From an uncultured Bacteroidota bacterium (lineage in GTDB: Bacteria; Bacteroidota; Bacteroidia; Chitinophagales; Chitinophagaceae), in contig CAIRSV010000076.1 in assembly GCA_903881265.1 (NCBI GenBank), forward strand, positions 1-20,179: DNA of 20,179 nucleotides. The letters are read 5' to 3'. The position numbers were made by a program, and so were the translations under genes. Shown here piece after piece: positions 1 through 7,458 of this stretch (positions are counted from its first letter, which is position 1; each line of letters opens with the position of its first letter). Below the pieces are notes generated by a model. The model was given only the letters and a program-made list of their open reading frames with translations. It did no database searches and was not told the DNA's origin.

Positions 1-918
1 CCTTTTTCTCACGCGCTCGAACATACCTTGGTGGATGTGCATCATGAACAACTTTCCTTGTTGATCATGGAAAAACTCAATCTGGAAATGGATGGAAAAT
101 TAGCGCTAGCGATTCAGATATTTACGGGTAGTTATTCAAAAAAATTCTTACACCAATTGGTCAGTAGTCAGTTAGATGTCGATCGATTAGATTATCTCGC
201 ACGGGATAGTTTTTTTACAGGTGTCTCTGAAGGCGTGATTGGTTATGATCGCATTATTAAAATGCTGCATGTTGTTGACGATGAACTTGTTGTCGAAGAA
301 AAAGGCATTCATTCTATTGAAAAATTTCTGATAGCTAGACGACTTATGTATTGGCAGGTTTATTTACATAAAACGGTTCTAAGTTCAGAATTGATGCTTG
401 TGGTCATATTAAAACGAGCCAGGGAATTAGTGCGTGAAGGACATTCATTATTCGCCACGCCTGCCCTGCAGTACTTTTTGCAGAATTCGTGTTCGTTCAG
501 CGATTTTCAAACAAACAAGCAATGTCTTGACACGTTTCTTAAGCTAGATGATTTCGATATTGTGGCTTCCATTAAGGTCTGGGCAGAATATGATGACAAG
601 GTATTGTCTGATTTGTGCACCCGACTTGCCAACCGTGAATTGTTTAAGATAAAATTTCTAACCGATGAAACGGTTTTGGAAATAGAATCATTGCGGCAGC
701 ATGTCAAATCAGTCAATCAATTGACTGACGCCGAATTGAATTATTATTTTGTACAAGACACTACCTCTAATAGTACCTATAATGCAGGTATAGAAAATAT
801 TCGAATCGCGTTCAAATCGGGTGAGATGAAAGAAATATCAGAGGTTGAAAACACCTTAATTGGCGCGGGGCTTTTGGTAGCGATAAAAAAGGCTTACATT
901 TGTTTTTTAAGAAATTAA
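1..918 (+). CDS. HD-domain phosphohydrolase, 5' end cut by window
   Basis: The reading frame is open from base 1, so the TTG at 28 is not the real start; the visible part is about 305 residues. The first residues read PFSHALEHT, which in HD phosphohydrolases of the dGTPase-like/YdhJ group follows directly after the metal-binding His-Asp pair; that pair lies just outside the window. A second family hallmark, LDVDRLDYLARDS, is at about residues 58-70 of the visible part and carries the last metal-binding Asp. Such proteins hydrolyse phosphate esters, often of nucleotides; the substrate is unknown here. The stop at 916-918 lies 10 bases before lpxD in the same direction, so co-transcription with lipid A genes is likely. 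An HD protein next to lpxD is a common arrangement in Bacteroidota. Family is sure; the specific function is not. Confidence 0.88.
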   Translation, partial: PFSHALEHTLVDVHHEQLSLLIMEKLNLEMDGKLALAIQIFTGSYSKKFLHQLVSSQLDVDRLDYLARDSFFTGVSEGVIGYDRIIKMLHVVDDELVVEEKGIHSIEKFLIARRLMYWQVYLHKTVLSSELMLVVILKRARELVREGHSLFATPALQYFLQNSCSFSDFQTNKQCLDTFLKLDDFDIVASIKVWAEYDDKVLSDLCTRLANRELFKIKFLTDETVLEIESLRQHVKSVNQLTDAELNYYFVQDTTSNSTYNAGIENIRIAFKSGEMKEISEVENTLIGAGLLVAIKKAYICFLRN

Positions 919-928
919 TAGATAAAAT

Positions 929-1978
929 ATGAAGTTTACGGCTCAGCAGATAGCCACGTTGGTGCAAGGTCGAATAGAGGGTGATGCGCAGACAAACGTT
1001 CAATCTTTTTCAAAAATTGAGGAAAGTAAGGATGGCGATTTATGTTTCCTAGCCAACGCAAAATATGAAGAGTATCTGTATTCTTCTGAAGCGAGTGTGG
1101 TCATTGTGAATGAATCGCTGAGTTTGCGACAAGCAGTGAAGCCTACATTGATACGCGTTCAAGATGCGTATGCGGCATTCGCTATTCTGTTGCAAACTTA
1201 TCAGGAGTTGACCGCTAAAAAACCCAAGAGTGGAAAGGAAGAAATGGCCGTGGTGCATCCATCGTCGAATATAGATGAAACGGCGTATATCGGATCTTTT
1301 ACCTATATCAGTGAAGGTGCTACTATCGGTAAATTATCTCAAATTTATCCAAATTGCTTTATAGGTGAACACGTGACAATAGGTGATAATACCATCATTT
1401 ATCCTGGCGTGACAATCTATAAAGGCTGTGTCATCGGAACGAATTGTATTATTCATGCCGGAACAGTGATTGGTAGTGATGGATTTGGTTTTGCTCCTGA
1501 GAATGGCAGCTTTAAAAAAATACCACAAATAGGAAATGTTGTGGTTGAAGATGATGTAGAAATAGGTGCTAATTGCACAATAGATAGGGCCACTATGGGT
1601 TCGACACGAATCCGTAAAGGGGTGAAACTTGATAATCTGATTCAGGTCGCGCATAACGTTGAGATAGGAGAGAGTACCGTTATCGCTTCACAAGCAGGCA
1701 TTTCGGGTAGTGCAAAAATTGGCAAGCAGGTGATGATAGGCGGGCAAGCAGGTATTGTAGGTCATATATCGATTGCCGATGGAAGTAAAATTAATGCTCA
1801 AAGTGGTGTGGCTAAAGAAATACTGCAACCGAATACCTCTATCACAGGTTCACCGGCTTATGATTATCGTAGCTCACTGAAAAGTCAAGTCGTTTATCGC
1901 AATCTGCCCGATTTGCAAAAACGAATTGATGAACTTGAACGCAGACTGAATAAATTAAACAACAACGAAACGAACTAA
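929..1978 (+). CDS. lpxD: UDP-3-O-acylglucosamine N-acyltransferase LpxD
   Basis: This is the third enzyme of lipid A synthesis: it transfers a 3-hydroxyacyl chain from acyl carrier protein to the amine of UDP-3-O-acyl-glucosamine, in the cytoplasm. The 349-residue protein has the LpxD N-terminal uridine-binding region (about 1-100), then a long run of hexapeptide repeats (about 108-310; for example IGSFTYISEGATIG and IGDNTIIYPGVTIY) forming a left-handed beta helix, and a short C-terminal helix rich in Arg, Glu and Asn. The catalytic His is in QVAHNVEIG at about residue 242, matching His239 of E. coli. The GSDGFGFAP motif near residue 185 is typical. The length is normal. It lies 10 bases after the HD gene and 28 bases before lpxC/fabZ, so it is very likely in one operon with both. 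Confidence 0.97.
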   Translation: MKFTAQQIATLVQGRIEGDAQTNVQSFSKIEESKDGDLCFLANAKYEEYLYSSEASVVIVNESLSLRQAVKPTLIRVQDAYAAFAILLQTYQELTAKKPKSGKEEMAVVHPSSNIDETAYIGSFTYISEGATIGKLSQIYPNCFIGEHVTIGDNTIIYPGVTIYKGCVIGTNCIIHAGTVIGSDGFGFAPENGSFKKIPQIGNVVVEDDVEIGANCTIDRATMGSTRIRKGVKLDNLIQVAHNVEIGESTVIASQAGISGSAKIGKQVMIGGQAGIVGHISIADGSKINAQSGVAKEILQPNTSITGSPAYDYRSSLKSQVVYRNLPDLQKRIDELERRLNKLNNNETN

Positions 1979-2006
1979 CCCCGATAAATAAATCGAAACA
2001 TTACGA

Positions 2007-3413
2007 ATGGAACAAGTAAACCAACAAACATTAAAATCTGAATTCACCATTGAAGGAGTAGGCTTGCATACTGGTGTGCATACACGCATGACAGTAAGGC
2101 CAGCAAGTGCAGGTTTCGGCATCAAATTTCAACGGGTCGACTTGCCAGGAGAACCAATAATGAAAGCCGATGTGGATTATGTAGTAGATACCTCACGAGG
2201 AACGACCCTTGAACACAATGGCGCCAGAGTTTGTACGGTAGAACATATTTTGTCGGCATTGACAGGTATGGGAATCGATAACGCAGTGATACAACTCACG
2301 GCAGAAGAAATTCCTATCATGGATGGCAGCGCCAAAGCGTTTGTTGAGCTAATCGAGAAGGTGGGTATAGAAGAACAAAATGCTAAACGTATTTATTTTT
2401 CGCTTGATACCAATTTAACTTATGTCGATGAAGAGAAGAATGTTGAGATGGTGGCAACACCGAGTCCTGACTATAAGATCACAACGATGATTGATTTTAA
2501 TTCCAATGTATTAGGCACGCAGCATGCGTACATCAAGGGATTGAACAACTATAAAAAAGAGATTTCTAATTGCCGTACATTTTGTTTCCTTCACGAAATC
2601 GAATATTTATACAGCAAAAATCTCATTAAAGGTGGTGATGTTGATAACGCAATCGTGGTTGTCGATCGCGTATTGAGTGATGCAGAGCTTGATAAACTTG
2701 CCAAGCTTTTCAATAAAGAAAAAATAGAGGTGAAGCAAGAAGGTATTCTCAATAATGTGAAAATGCATTATACGAATGAGCCTGCTCGTCATAAATTACT
2801 TGATATTGTTGGTGATTTGACGTTGATAGGATATCCAATTAAGGCGAATATCATTGCGTATCGCCCAGGTCATAAATCCAATGTGGCATTCGCTAAAAAG
2901 ATCAAGGAGTATATCAAGAAAAACAAAAGTATGTTAGATGTTCCGGTGTATAACCCAACCGAGCCTGCCATTTTTGATATCAACTATATCTCAAAATTAT
3001 TACCGCATCGATATCCATTTTTGTTGGTCGATAAAATCATTGATCTAAGCGACAGACATGTAGTGGGTGTCAAGAATATTACGTTCAATGAGCCTTGCTT
3101 TACAGGCCATTTCCCAGACAATCCTATCTTTCCGGGTGTTCTTCAATTGGAGGCGCTAGCGCAAACAGGTGGCGTGTTAGTATTGAATAATCAAGGTGGT
3201 CCAGAGAAAAAATTTGATACCTATTTTCTAAAAATCGATAATGCACGCTTTAAACAAAAGGTAATGCCAGGCGATACGATGGTTATGAAAATGGAGCTTA
3301 CATCACCTATTCGACGAGGTATTTGTGAAATGAAAGGAACGGCCTATGTCGGTAACAAAATTGTTTGTGAAGCCGATTTGATGGCGCAAATAGTGCCGAG
3401 AGAAAACAGATAA
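2007..3413 (+). CDS. lpxC/fabZ: Bifunctional LpxC deacetylase / FabZ dehydratase
   Basis: This is one 468-residue chain with two enzymes. Residues 1 to about 305 are LpxC, the zinc-dependent UDP-3-O-acyl-GlcNAc deacetylase that commits material to lipid A. Its zinc ligands are visible as His80 (in VEHILSAL), His262 and Asp266 (in RHKLLDIVGD), with Glu79 as general base and His289 (in RPGHKSN) as the second catalytic residue; all match E. coli spacing. Residues about 315-468 are FabZ, the 3-hydroxyacyl-ACP dehydratase of fatty acid synthesis, with LLPHRYPFLLVD, the catalytic His368 in GHFPDNPIFPG and Glu382 in LEALAQ. The fusion is the normal form in Bacteroidota and puts lipid A and fatty acid synthesis, which compete for the same 3-hydroxyacyl-ACP, at fixed 1:1 dosage. 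Both active sites look intact. lpxA, the usual next gene, is absent. Confidence 0.97.
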   Translation: MEQVNQQTLKSEFTIEGVGLHTGVHTRMTVRPASAGFGIKFQRVDLPGEPIMKADVDYVVDTSRGTTLEHNGARVCTVEHILSALTGMGIDNAVIQLTAEEIPIMDGSAKAFVELIEKVGIEEQNAKRIYFSLDTNLTYVDEEKNVEMVATPSPDYKITTMIDFNSNVLGTQHAYIKGLNNYKKEISNCRTFCFLHEIEYLYSKNLIKGGDVDNAIVVVDRVLSDAELDKLAKLFNKEKIEVKQEGILNNVKMHYTNEPARHKLLDIVGDLTLIGYPIKANIIAYRPGHKSNVAFAKKIKEYIKKNKSMLDVPVYNPTEPAIFDINYISKLLPHRYPFLLVDKIIDLSDRHVVGVKNITFNEPCFTGHFPDNPIFPGVLQLEALAQTGGVLVLNNQGGPEKKFDTYFLKIDNARFKQKVMPGDTMVMKMELTSPIRRGICEMKGTAYVGNKIVCEADLMAQIVPRENR

Positions 3414-3434
3414 AATGGCTAGGACTTAGAATGA

Positions 3435-4505
3435 TCAAGCAAGAATTTTTCGCAACTCAATTTTATATTGTTCCAAAGCCCAGGCAGGAAATCTTGAGAA
3501 CGTATGGTTACTATACTTGTCAACCAATGATTTCAGTGAAATGTCTTCTTGATTGCAGGTCATAAACCAATTTTTATCTGCGAGATAAGATGCTAAATAT
3601 TCTTGTTCGGTCTGCCCTGGCGTGGGTATGAGGATAGCGTGTCTATTCAGTTTAATCAAATCCATGATGGATGAATAACCCGAGCGGCAAATAACAATTG
3701 CCGAACTTGCGATGACTGTCTGTAACTCAGATGAGCTAAGATGATTGACTATCGTACTATTTGTTGAACCAATAGATTTGTCCAAACTGCCTGGCTTGCC
3801 TCTTACGACATAGGTTTTTAAATTGGTATGCTGTATCTGATCAAGAAGCAGATTCTCAAGCAAGCTTCGTTGTGGCTCAGGGCCAGATAGAAGTACTAAT
3901 AAATCATATACAGGCGCAGGTTGCTTTGTTTGTGTAAAGCGTGATAGGTTTCCGATATACGTTATGTTTGTTAATCCCGTTGCAGCTGATAGATAACCGC
4001 TCATCTTGTCAACCTCATAATCTGGCACCAAGCAAGTCGTAAACTTACTAATATATCGATGGTTGAGTCGATTTATAATTTTTTGTAAAAAGGAAGATTG
4101 AGGTACTTGAATTTGCAACTGATGCGTAATAAACACGCAGGGAATTTTAGCTGTGTAAAGTCCGTATCGATTGTCACTGATCACCAAATCAAGTTGGTAT
4201 TCTTCAATCACTTGTTGCAGCCATTGGTGTTCACTCCTAATCGCCGTTCTGATTTTTGGAATTTGTGCAAGTATGTCTAGGGGAAGCATCCACTTTTTTT
4301 TGCTATAGGTAACATTGTATCCGTGCAACGGCAGATAGCGTAAAGTAGGAAATTCTTTTTGTAATAAAATAGAGATCATTTGATTGGCTGCAATGATCAC
4401 TTCATGCCCATTTAGTAGGCATTCTTCGATGAGAGGAATACACCTAGAAGCGTGGCCTAATCCCCAATCTAACGGGGCAAATAATATTCTTTTTGAGGTA
4501 TGCAA
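3435..4505 (-). CDS. MurG/GT28-like glycosyltransferase
   Basis: This 356-residue GT-B fold protein resembles MurG-type sugar-nucleotide glycosyltransferases. The N-terminal acceptor domain begins with RILFAPLDWGLGHASR (about 6-21), the glycine loop of this family. The C-terminal donor domain carries CRSGYSSIMDL (about 273-283) and PTPGQTEQEYLA (about 294-305), matching the nucleotide-sugar-binding part of glycosyltransferase family 28. There is no signal peptide, so it acts at the cytoplasmic face. Donor and acceptor cannot be told from sequence. The start is TTG: a TAA stop sits directly upstream in frame and no in-frame ATG precedes the conserved first strand. It converges on lpxC/fabZ with a 21-base gap and diverges from the small lipoprotein gene. 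It is not MurG itself, because the usual division-cluster neighbours are missing. Confidence 0.85.
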   Translation of the reverse strand: MHTSKRILFAPLDWGLGHASRCIPLIEECLLNGHEVIIAANQMISILLQKEFPTLRYLPLHGYNVTYSKKKWMLPLDILAQIPKIRTAIRSEHQWLQQVIEEYQLDLVISDNRYGLYTAKIPCVFITHQLQIQVPQSSFLQKIINRLNHRYISKFTTCLVPDYEVDKMSGYLSAATGLTNITYIGNLSRFTQTKQPAPVYDLLVLLSGPEPQRSLLENLLLDQIQHTNLKTYVVRGKPGSLDKSIGSTNSTIVNHLSSSELQTVIASSAIVICRSGYSSIMDLIKLNRHAILIPTPGQTEQEYLASYLADKNWFMTCNQEDISLKSLVDKYSNHTFSRFPAWALEQYKIELRKILA

Positions 4506-4559
4506 TTATTTGGCAAAATACATATCTTTACGGAATTAAAATTTTATTCAACATCTAAA

Positions 4560-4691
4560 ATGGCTAGAAAAATTGCTTGTTCACTTATCATGTTTTTATT
4601 GTTAGCCTTGGCATTACAAAGTTGTAAGGCAGGAAAGGGGTGTGGATGCAGAACGAATATGAATCATTACGACCCTAAAAAAGGAAGATAA
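4560..4691 (+). CDS. Small lipoprotein, 43 aa
   Basis: I do not recognise this protein. It has a short basic start (MARK), a hydrophobic stretch of about 15 residues and a lipobox ALQSC with the lipidation Cys at residue 21, leaving a mature peptide of only 23 residues that is basic and has a glycine/cysteine cluster (GKGCGC). A longer start at 4500 would add 20 residues before the signal peptide and overlap the start of the divergent glycosyltransferase gene; 4560 fits a signal peptide much better. It ends 4 bases before the next gene, so the two are probably co-transcribed. It is likely a membrane-anchored peptide facing the periplasm. It could be spurious, but the complete lipobox and tight spacing speak for a real gene. 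Confidence 0.6.
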   Translation: MARKIACSLIMFLLLALALQSCKAGKGCGCRTNMNHYDPKKGR

Positions 4692-4695
4692 GCAA

Positions 4696-4935
4696 ATGGC
4701 AGCCCAACGATACAGGAATACACTTTTCAATTATACTAGTTTGGTTTTAAGCACTGATGAAATGAACGCCATTAGTGATTATTTTGAATGTATGCAGAAG
4801 CGTATTGAGCAAGCAAATTATACTGAGATCATTGATTTGAAAAATTATTCAATAGCAAGAAACCCGAATCAGATTAAAAAAATGTTGCGCCAACAAAATG
4901 ATACACCATTCGTGTTTTTAATGACACTTAATTAG
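4696..4935 (+). CDS. Hypothetical protein, 79 aa
   Basis: I do not recognise this family. The protein is soluble, without signal peptide or membrane segment, and mixed in charge. Residues about 18-40 (STDEMNAISDYFECMQKRIE) look helical and the C-terminus ends in a short hydrophobic strand (FVFLMTLN). It starts 4 bases after the lipoprotein stop and ends 35 bases before recR, all in one direction, which supports a shared transcript. Spacing, a clean ATG and the absence of a better frame on either strand argue for a real gene; the function is open. Confidence 0.6.
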   Translation: MAAQRYRNTLFNYTSLVLSTDEMNAISDYFECMQKRIEQANYTEIIDLKNYSIARNPNQIKKMLRQQNDTPFVFLMTLN

Positions 4936-4970
4936 TTGCACTTTTCTATTCCCTGAATTAAAACCATGTT

Positions 4971-5594
4971 ATGAATTTCTCATCCTCCCTTATTGAAGAT
5001 GCCGTTAATGAATTTTCCAGACTGCCCGGTATTGGCAAAAAAACCGCGATGCGTCTTGTTCTTCATCTCTTGAAACAAGAGCCTTCGGAGGTGAATAAAT
5101 TCAGTCAGTCGCTATCACGTATGCGCGCTGAAATAAAGTATTGCCTTGATTGTCATAATGTGTCGGATAAGACAATATGTAATATCTGTGCTGATTCGAC
5201 ACGAAAAAAATCGCAACTATGTGTGGTCGAATCAATCCGCGATGTGATGGCTATTGAAGGCACGCAACAATATAGCGGCTTGTATCATGTATTAGGGGGG
5301 CTTATATCACCGCTTGATGGAATTGGGCCTGAAACGCTCAATATACAATCGTTGGTCACTCGATTAGAGCAGTTCAATGCAGAGGAGTTGATTATGGCTA
5401 TAAGTCCTACGATTGAAGGAGATACCACTGCGTATTATATCACGAAGAAGCTGAAGCATTTACCAGTCAAAATTACCACGATCTCTCGAGGTGTGGCTTT
5501 CGGCGGTGAACTTGAATATGCCGATGAATTGACATTGGCACGATCTATCCTAAGTCGCTTGCCTATTGAGCATGTCGTCTCTGGTACATCGTAG
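4971..5594 (+). CDS. recR: Recombination mediator protein RecR
   Basis: RecR works with RecO (and RecF) to load RecA on single-stranded DNA covered by SSB, in gap repair. The 207-residue protein has the full family layout: a helix-hairpin-helix at about 15-30 (LPGIGKKTA), a four-cysteine zinc finger with Cys58, Cys61, Cys70 and Cys73, and a Toprim domain from about residue 83 (CVVESIRDVMAIE, then YHVLGGLISPLDGIGP, then SPTIEGDTTAYYI). It ends with a C-terminal Walker-B-like strand. Length and start are normal for the family. It follows two small genes in the same direction and precedes metF by 46 bases, where metF has a promoter-like sequence of its own. Confidence 0.97.
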   Translation: MNFSSSLIEDAVNEFSRLPGIGKKTAMRLVLHLLKQEPSEVNKFSQSLSRMRAEIKYCLDCHNVSDKTICNICADSTRKKSQLCVVESIRDVMAIEGTQQYSGLYHVLGGLISPLDGIGPETLNIQSLVTRLEQFNAEELIMAISPTIEGDTTAYYITKKLKHLPVKITTISRGVAFGGELEYADELTLARSILSRLPIEHVVSGTS

Positions 5595-5623
5595 TTTTTT
5601 TATAGAAAGTTGTATTCCTCATG

Positions 5624-5631
5624 TACATTTG
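5624..5631 (+). promoter_or_regulatory. Putative -7 promoter element of metF
   Basis: TACATTTG matches the Bacteroidota -7 consensus TAnnTTTG exactly and ends 9 bases before the metF ATG. There is no clear TTTG -33 box at the expected distance, only a T-rich stretch at 5594-5601. Transcription would start very near the ATG. Confidence 0.4.
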
Positions 5632-5640
5632 TAACCTATT

Positions 5641-6597
5641 ATGAAAGTGACCCAACATATCAAGGAGGCGAATGGTAAGCCCTTGTTTTCGATTGAAATA
5701 CTGCCACCTGTAAAAGGGAAAAGCATTGAATCGATTTTCAAAACGCTTGATCCATTGATGGAATTTAAACCATCGTTTATCAATGTAACCTATCATCGAT
5801 CAGAGCAAATCTTTAAAAAGAATAAGGATGGTTCATTTGAGCGAATCGATATTAGAAAACGTCCAGGTACAGTAGGCATTTGTGCCGCTATCATGAATCA
5901 TTACAGTGTAGATGCTGTGCCCCATTTGATTTGCGGCGGATTTACAAAAGATGAAACAGAGAATGCACTGATTGATCTTAATTTTCTAGGCATTGATAAT
6001 GTGCTCGCATTACGAGGAGATCCTCCAAAGAATGAAAAATATTTCAGTCCTGATGCACACGGACATTCATATGCCATCGATCTAGTAAAGCAAATTGAAA
6101 TGTTGAATCGTGGCCAATATCTCGAAGATGATATCGATGGTGGTGTGCATACCGACTTTTGTATTGGTGTTGCGGGCTATCCGGAAAAACATTACGAAAG
6201 TCCTAATCCTGATTTGGATATGATGTTTCTGAAAAGCAAGATCGACGCAGGTGCCGATTATATCACAACGCAGATGTTTTTCGATAATGAAAAATATCAC
6301 GGCTTCGTTAAAAAATGCCGAGACTTGAATATTGATACGCCTATTATTCCGGGACTCAAGCCGCTGACTTCAATTAAACAGCTTTCTGCCATCCCGTCAT
6401 TTTTTCATGTGGATATTCCAAACGACTTGGCTCTGGAGATGATGAAATGTAAGAATGATAAGGATATGGAGTTGGTGGGCACCGAATGGCTGCTAGCACA
6501 AACTAGAGACCTTATACGTGCAGGAGCGCCTGTCATTCATTTTTATACTTTGGGTAAACCACATGTTGTTTACAATGTAATGAAGCAAATTCTATAA
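5641..6597 (+). CDS. metF: Methylenetetrahydrofolate reductase MetF
   Basis: MetF reduces 5,10-methylenetetrahydrofolate to 5-methyltetrahydrofolate with NADH and FAD, supplying methyl groups for methionine synthesis. The 318-residue chain is a TIM barrel of bacterial MetF length. Visible markers are FSIEILPP near residue 16 (with the catalytic Glu), FINVTYH near 46, the stretch LGIDNVLALRGDPPK around 116-130 that contacts folate and flavin, GADYITTQMFFDN around 204-216, and PIIPGLKPLTS around 235. No truncation is seen. A hairpin terminator candidate follows at 6636-6665. metE or metH is not in the window. Confidence 0.96.
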   Translation: MKVTQHIKEANGKPLFSIEILPPVKGKSIESIFKTLDPLMEFKPSFINVTYHRSEQIFKKNKDGSFERIDIRKRPGTVGICAAIMNHYSVDAVPHLICGGFTKDETENALIDLNFLGIDNVLALRGDPPKNEKYFSPDAHGHSYAIDLVKQIEMLNRGQYLEDDIDGGVHTDFCIGVAGYPEKHYESPNPDLDMMFLKSKIDAGADYITTQMFFDNEKYHGFVKKCRDLNIDTPIIPGLKPLTSIKQLSAIPSFFHVDIPNDLALEMMKCKNDKDMELVGTEWLLAQTRDLIRAGAPVIHFYTLGKPHVVYNVMKQIL

Positions 6598-6635
6598 CAA
6601 CTAGCTAGGCTGCTATTGACGCGTAATGGCTTGGC

Positions 6636-6665
6636 TAACGTTCACTGCTCTTGCAGTTGAACATT
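6636..6665. terminator. Hairpin after metF, possible two-way terminator
   Basis: An inverted repeat pairs GTTCA with TGAAC and CTGC with GCAG around a TCTT loop, with one bulged base, and TAA/TTA outer pairs beyond a mismatch. It lies 38 bases after the metF stop and 39 bases beyond the end of the opposite-strand permease remnant, followed by AT-rich sequence. The position between convergent genes fits a terminator. Confidence 0.5.
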
Positions 6666-6704
6666 AATTGATTTGTTTGGTCAGTCACGAATGTGCACAC
6701 AGGA

Positions 6705-6980
6705 TTATTGGTCCATTCGTTTTTTCTCGATCACCCACGAAAGGAATAAGGTCAACATCGTGCCGCTTAACAACACCGCACAAGGTTTTACGATGTCATT
6801 CCAAGAACATTCGCGCAGCAGTACATTATTAATGCCTTGTAATCCCCAACGCATAGGCGATATCAATGACACAGCCCGTAATGAATCAGGAAGCACTTCG
6901 ACAGGCACCCATACGCCACCGACAGCTGAAAGAATGACAACTGAAATAGCAGCGACCGGTAAGGCCTGATTGCTTGTGTA
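6705..6980 (-). pseudogene. ABC-2 permease remnant, C-terminal part only
   Basis: The minus-strand frame reads about 91 residues from TSNQALPVAAISVVILSA near 6977 through GGVWVPVEVLP and SPMRWGLQGINN to a last hydrophobic segment and the ending KKRMDQ. This is the end of an ABC-2 type exporter permease: a conserved Gly/Val/Trp loop, the SPMRWGLQG motif and the final membrane helix. Everything upstream (several membrane helices and the large extracytoplasmic loop) is missing. A stop codon in this frame at 6981-6983 marks the break; directly beyond it, one frame off, the sequence is ABC ATPase. A GTG at 6906-6908 could open a 67-residue frame, but it has no sign of being a real start. Non-functional. 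Confidence 0.85.
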
Positions 6981-7449
6981 TCAGTAACATTGCGTCGTTC
7001 AGCAAAGAGGCAATGATGTTGGCTCTTCGTTTCATACCGCCCGAAAAATGCTTGATTTGCTAATCGGCGTGTTCAAGCAACCCGAATTGTTGCAGCAGCG
7101 TATGTATTTTTTCTGTCAACACTTTTCCTGAAAGCGAATAGAGTTTCCCGTAATAGATCAGGTTCTCTTTACACGATAATTCAGGGTATAGAGCAATTTG
7201 TTGCGGTACAACACCGATCTTGTATTTCAGTTCTTCGGTGTTTGATTTCAGATTCATGCCTAGGACATTGACATCTCCGGCATACGCTCTGATGAGTCCG
7301 CATAAGATTGAAATAGTGGTGGTTTTGCCTGCGCCATTAGGGCCAAGTAATCCAACAATGGTGCCTTTTTCAAATGAAAAACTCAGATCATCCACTGAAG
7401 GTTTTTCTGTATTTTTATATTGTTTAAAGAGATGTTGGACATGCACCAT
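6981..7449 (-). pseudogene. ABC transporter ATPase remnant with in-frame stop
   Basis: It begins with ATG at 7447-7449, 9 bases after surE, and encodes 129 residues with an intact Walker A (LLGPNGAGKTT) and Q-loop (VVPQQIALYPE), up to LLEHAD. TAG at 7060-7062 then interrupts, and the same frame goes on with QIKHFSGGMKRRANIIASL, the ABC signature region, down to about 6984. There it stops resembling an ATPase and passes, one frame off, into the permease remnant. Walker B, the H-loop and the C-terminal third are deleted. In related exporters a Lys often stands where the stop is, so AAG to TAG is the likely change (inference). Even with read-through it could not hydrolyse ATP. The family is CcmA/DrrA-like drug or antibiotic export. 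Confidence 0.88.
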
Positions 7450-7458
7450 CTTGCAAGA

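Noticed and set aside
2007..3413. LpxC-FabZ fusion as a new bifunctional enzyme
   Set aside because: This fusion is well known and typical for Bacteroidota, so it is a taxonomic marker and not a new finding.
4500..4559. Longer start for the small lipoprotein
   Set aside because: It would put 20 non-signal residues before the signal peptide and overlap the divergent glycosyltransferase start.
6673..6969. 98-residue plus-strand open frame after metF
   Set aside because: It is the complement of the clear ABC-2 permease remnant and has no protein family features.
7060..7062. TAG as a recoded (selenocysteine- or pyrrolysine-like) codon
   Set aside because: The downstream part is itself truncated and shifted into a permease fragment, so ordinary decay explains the stop.
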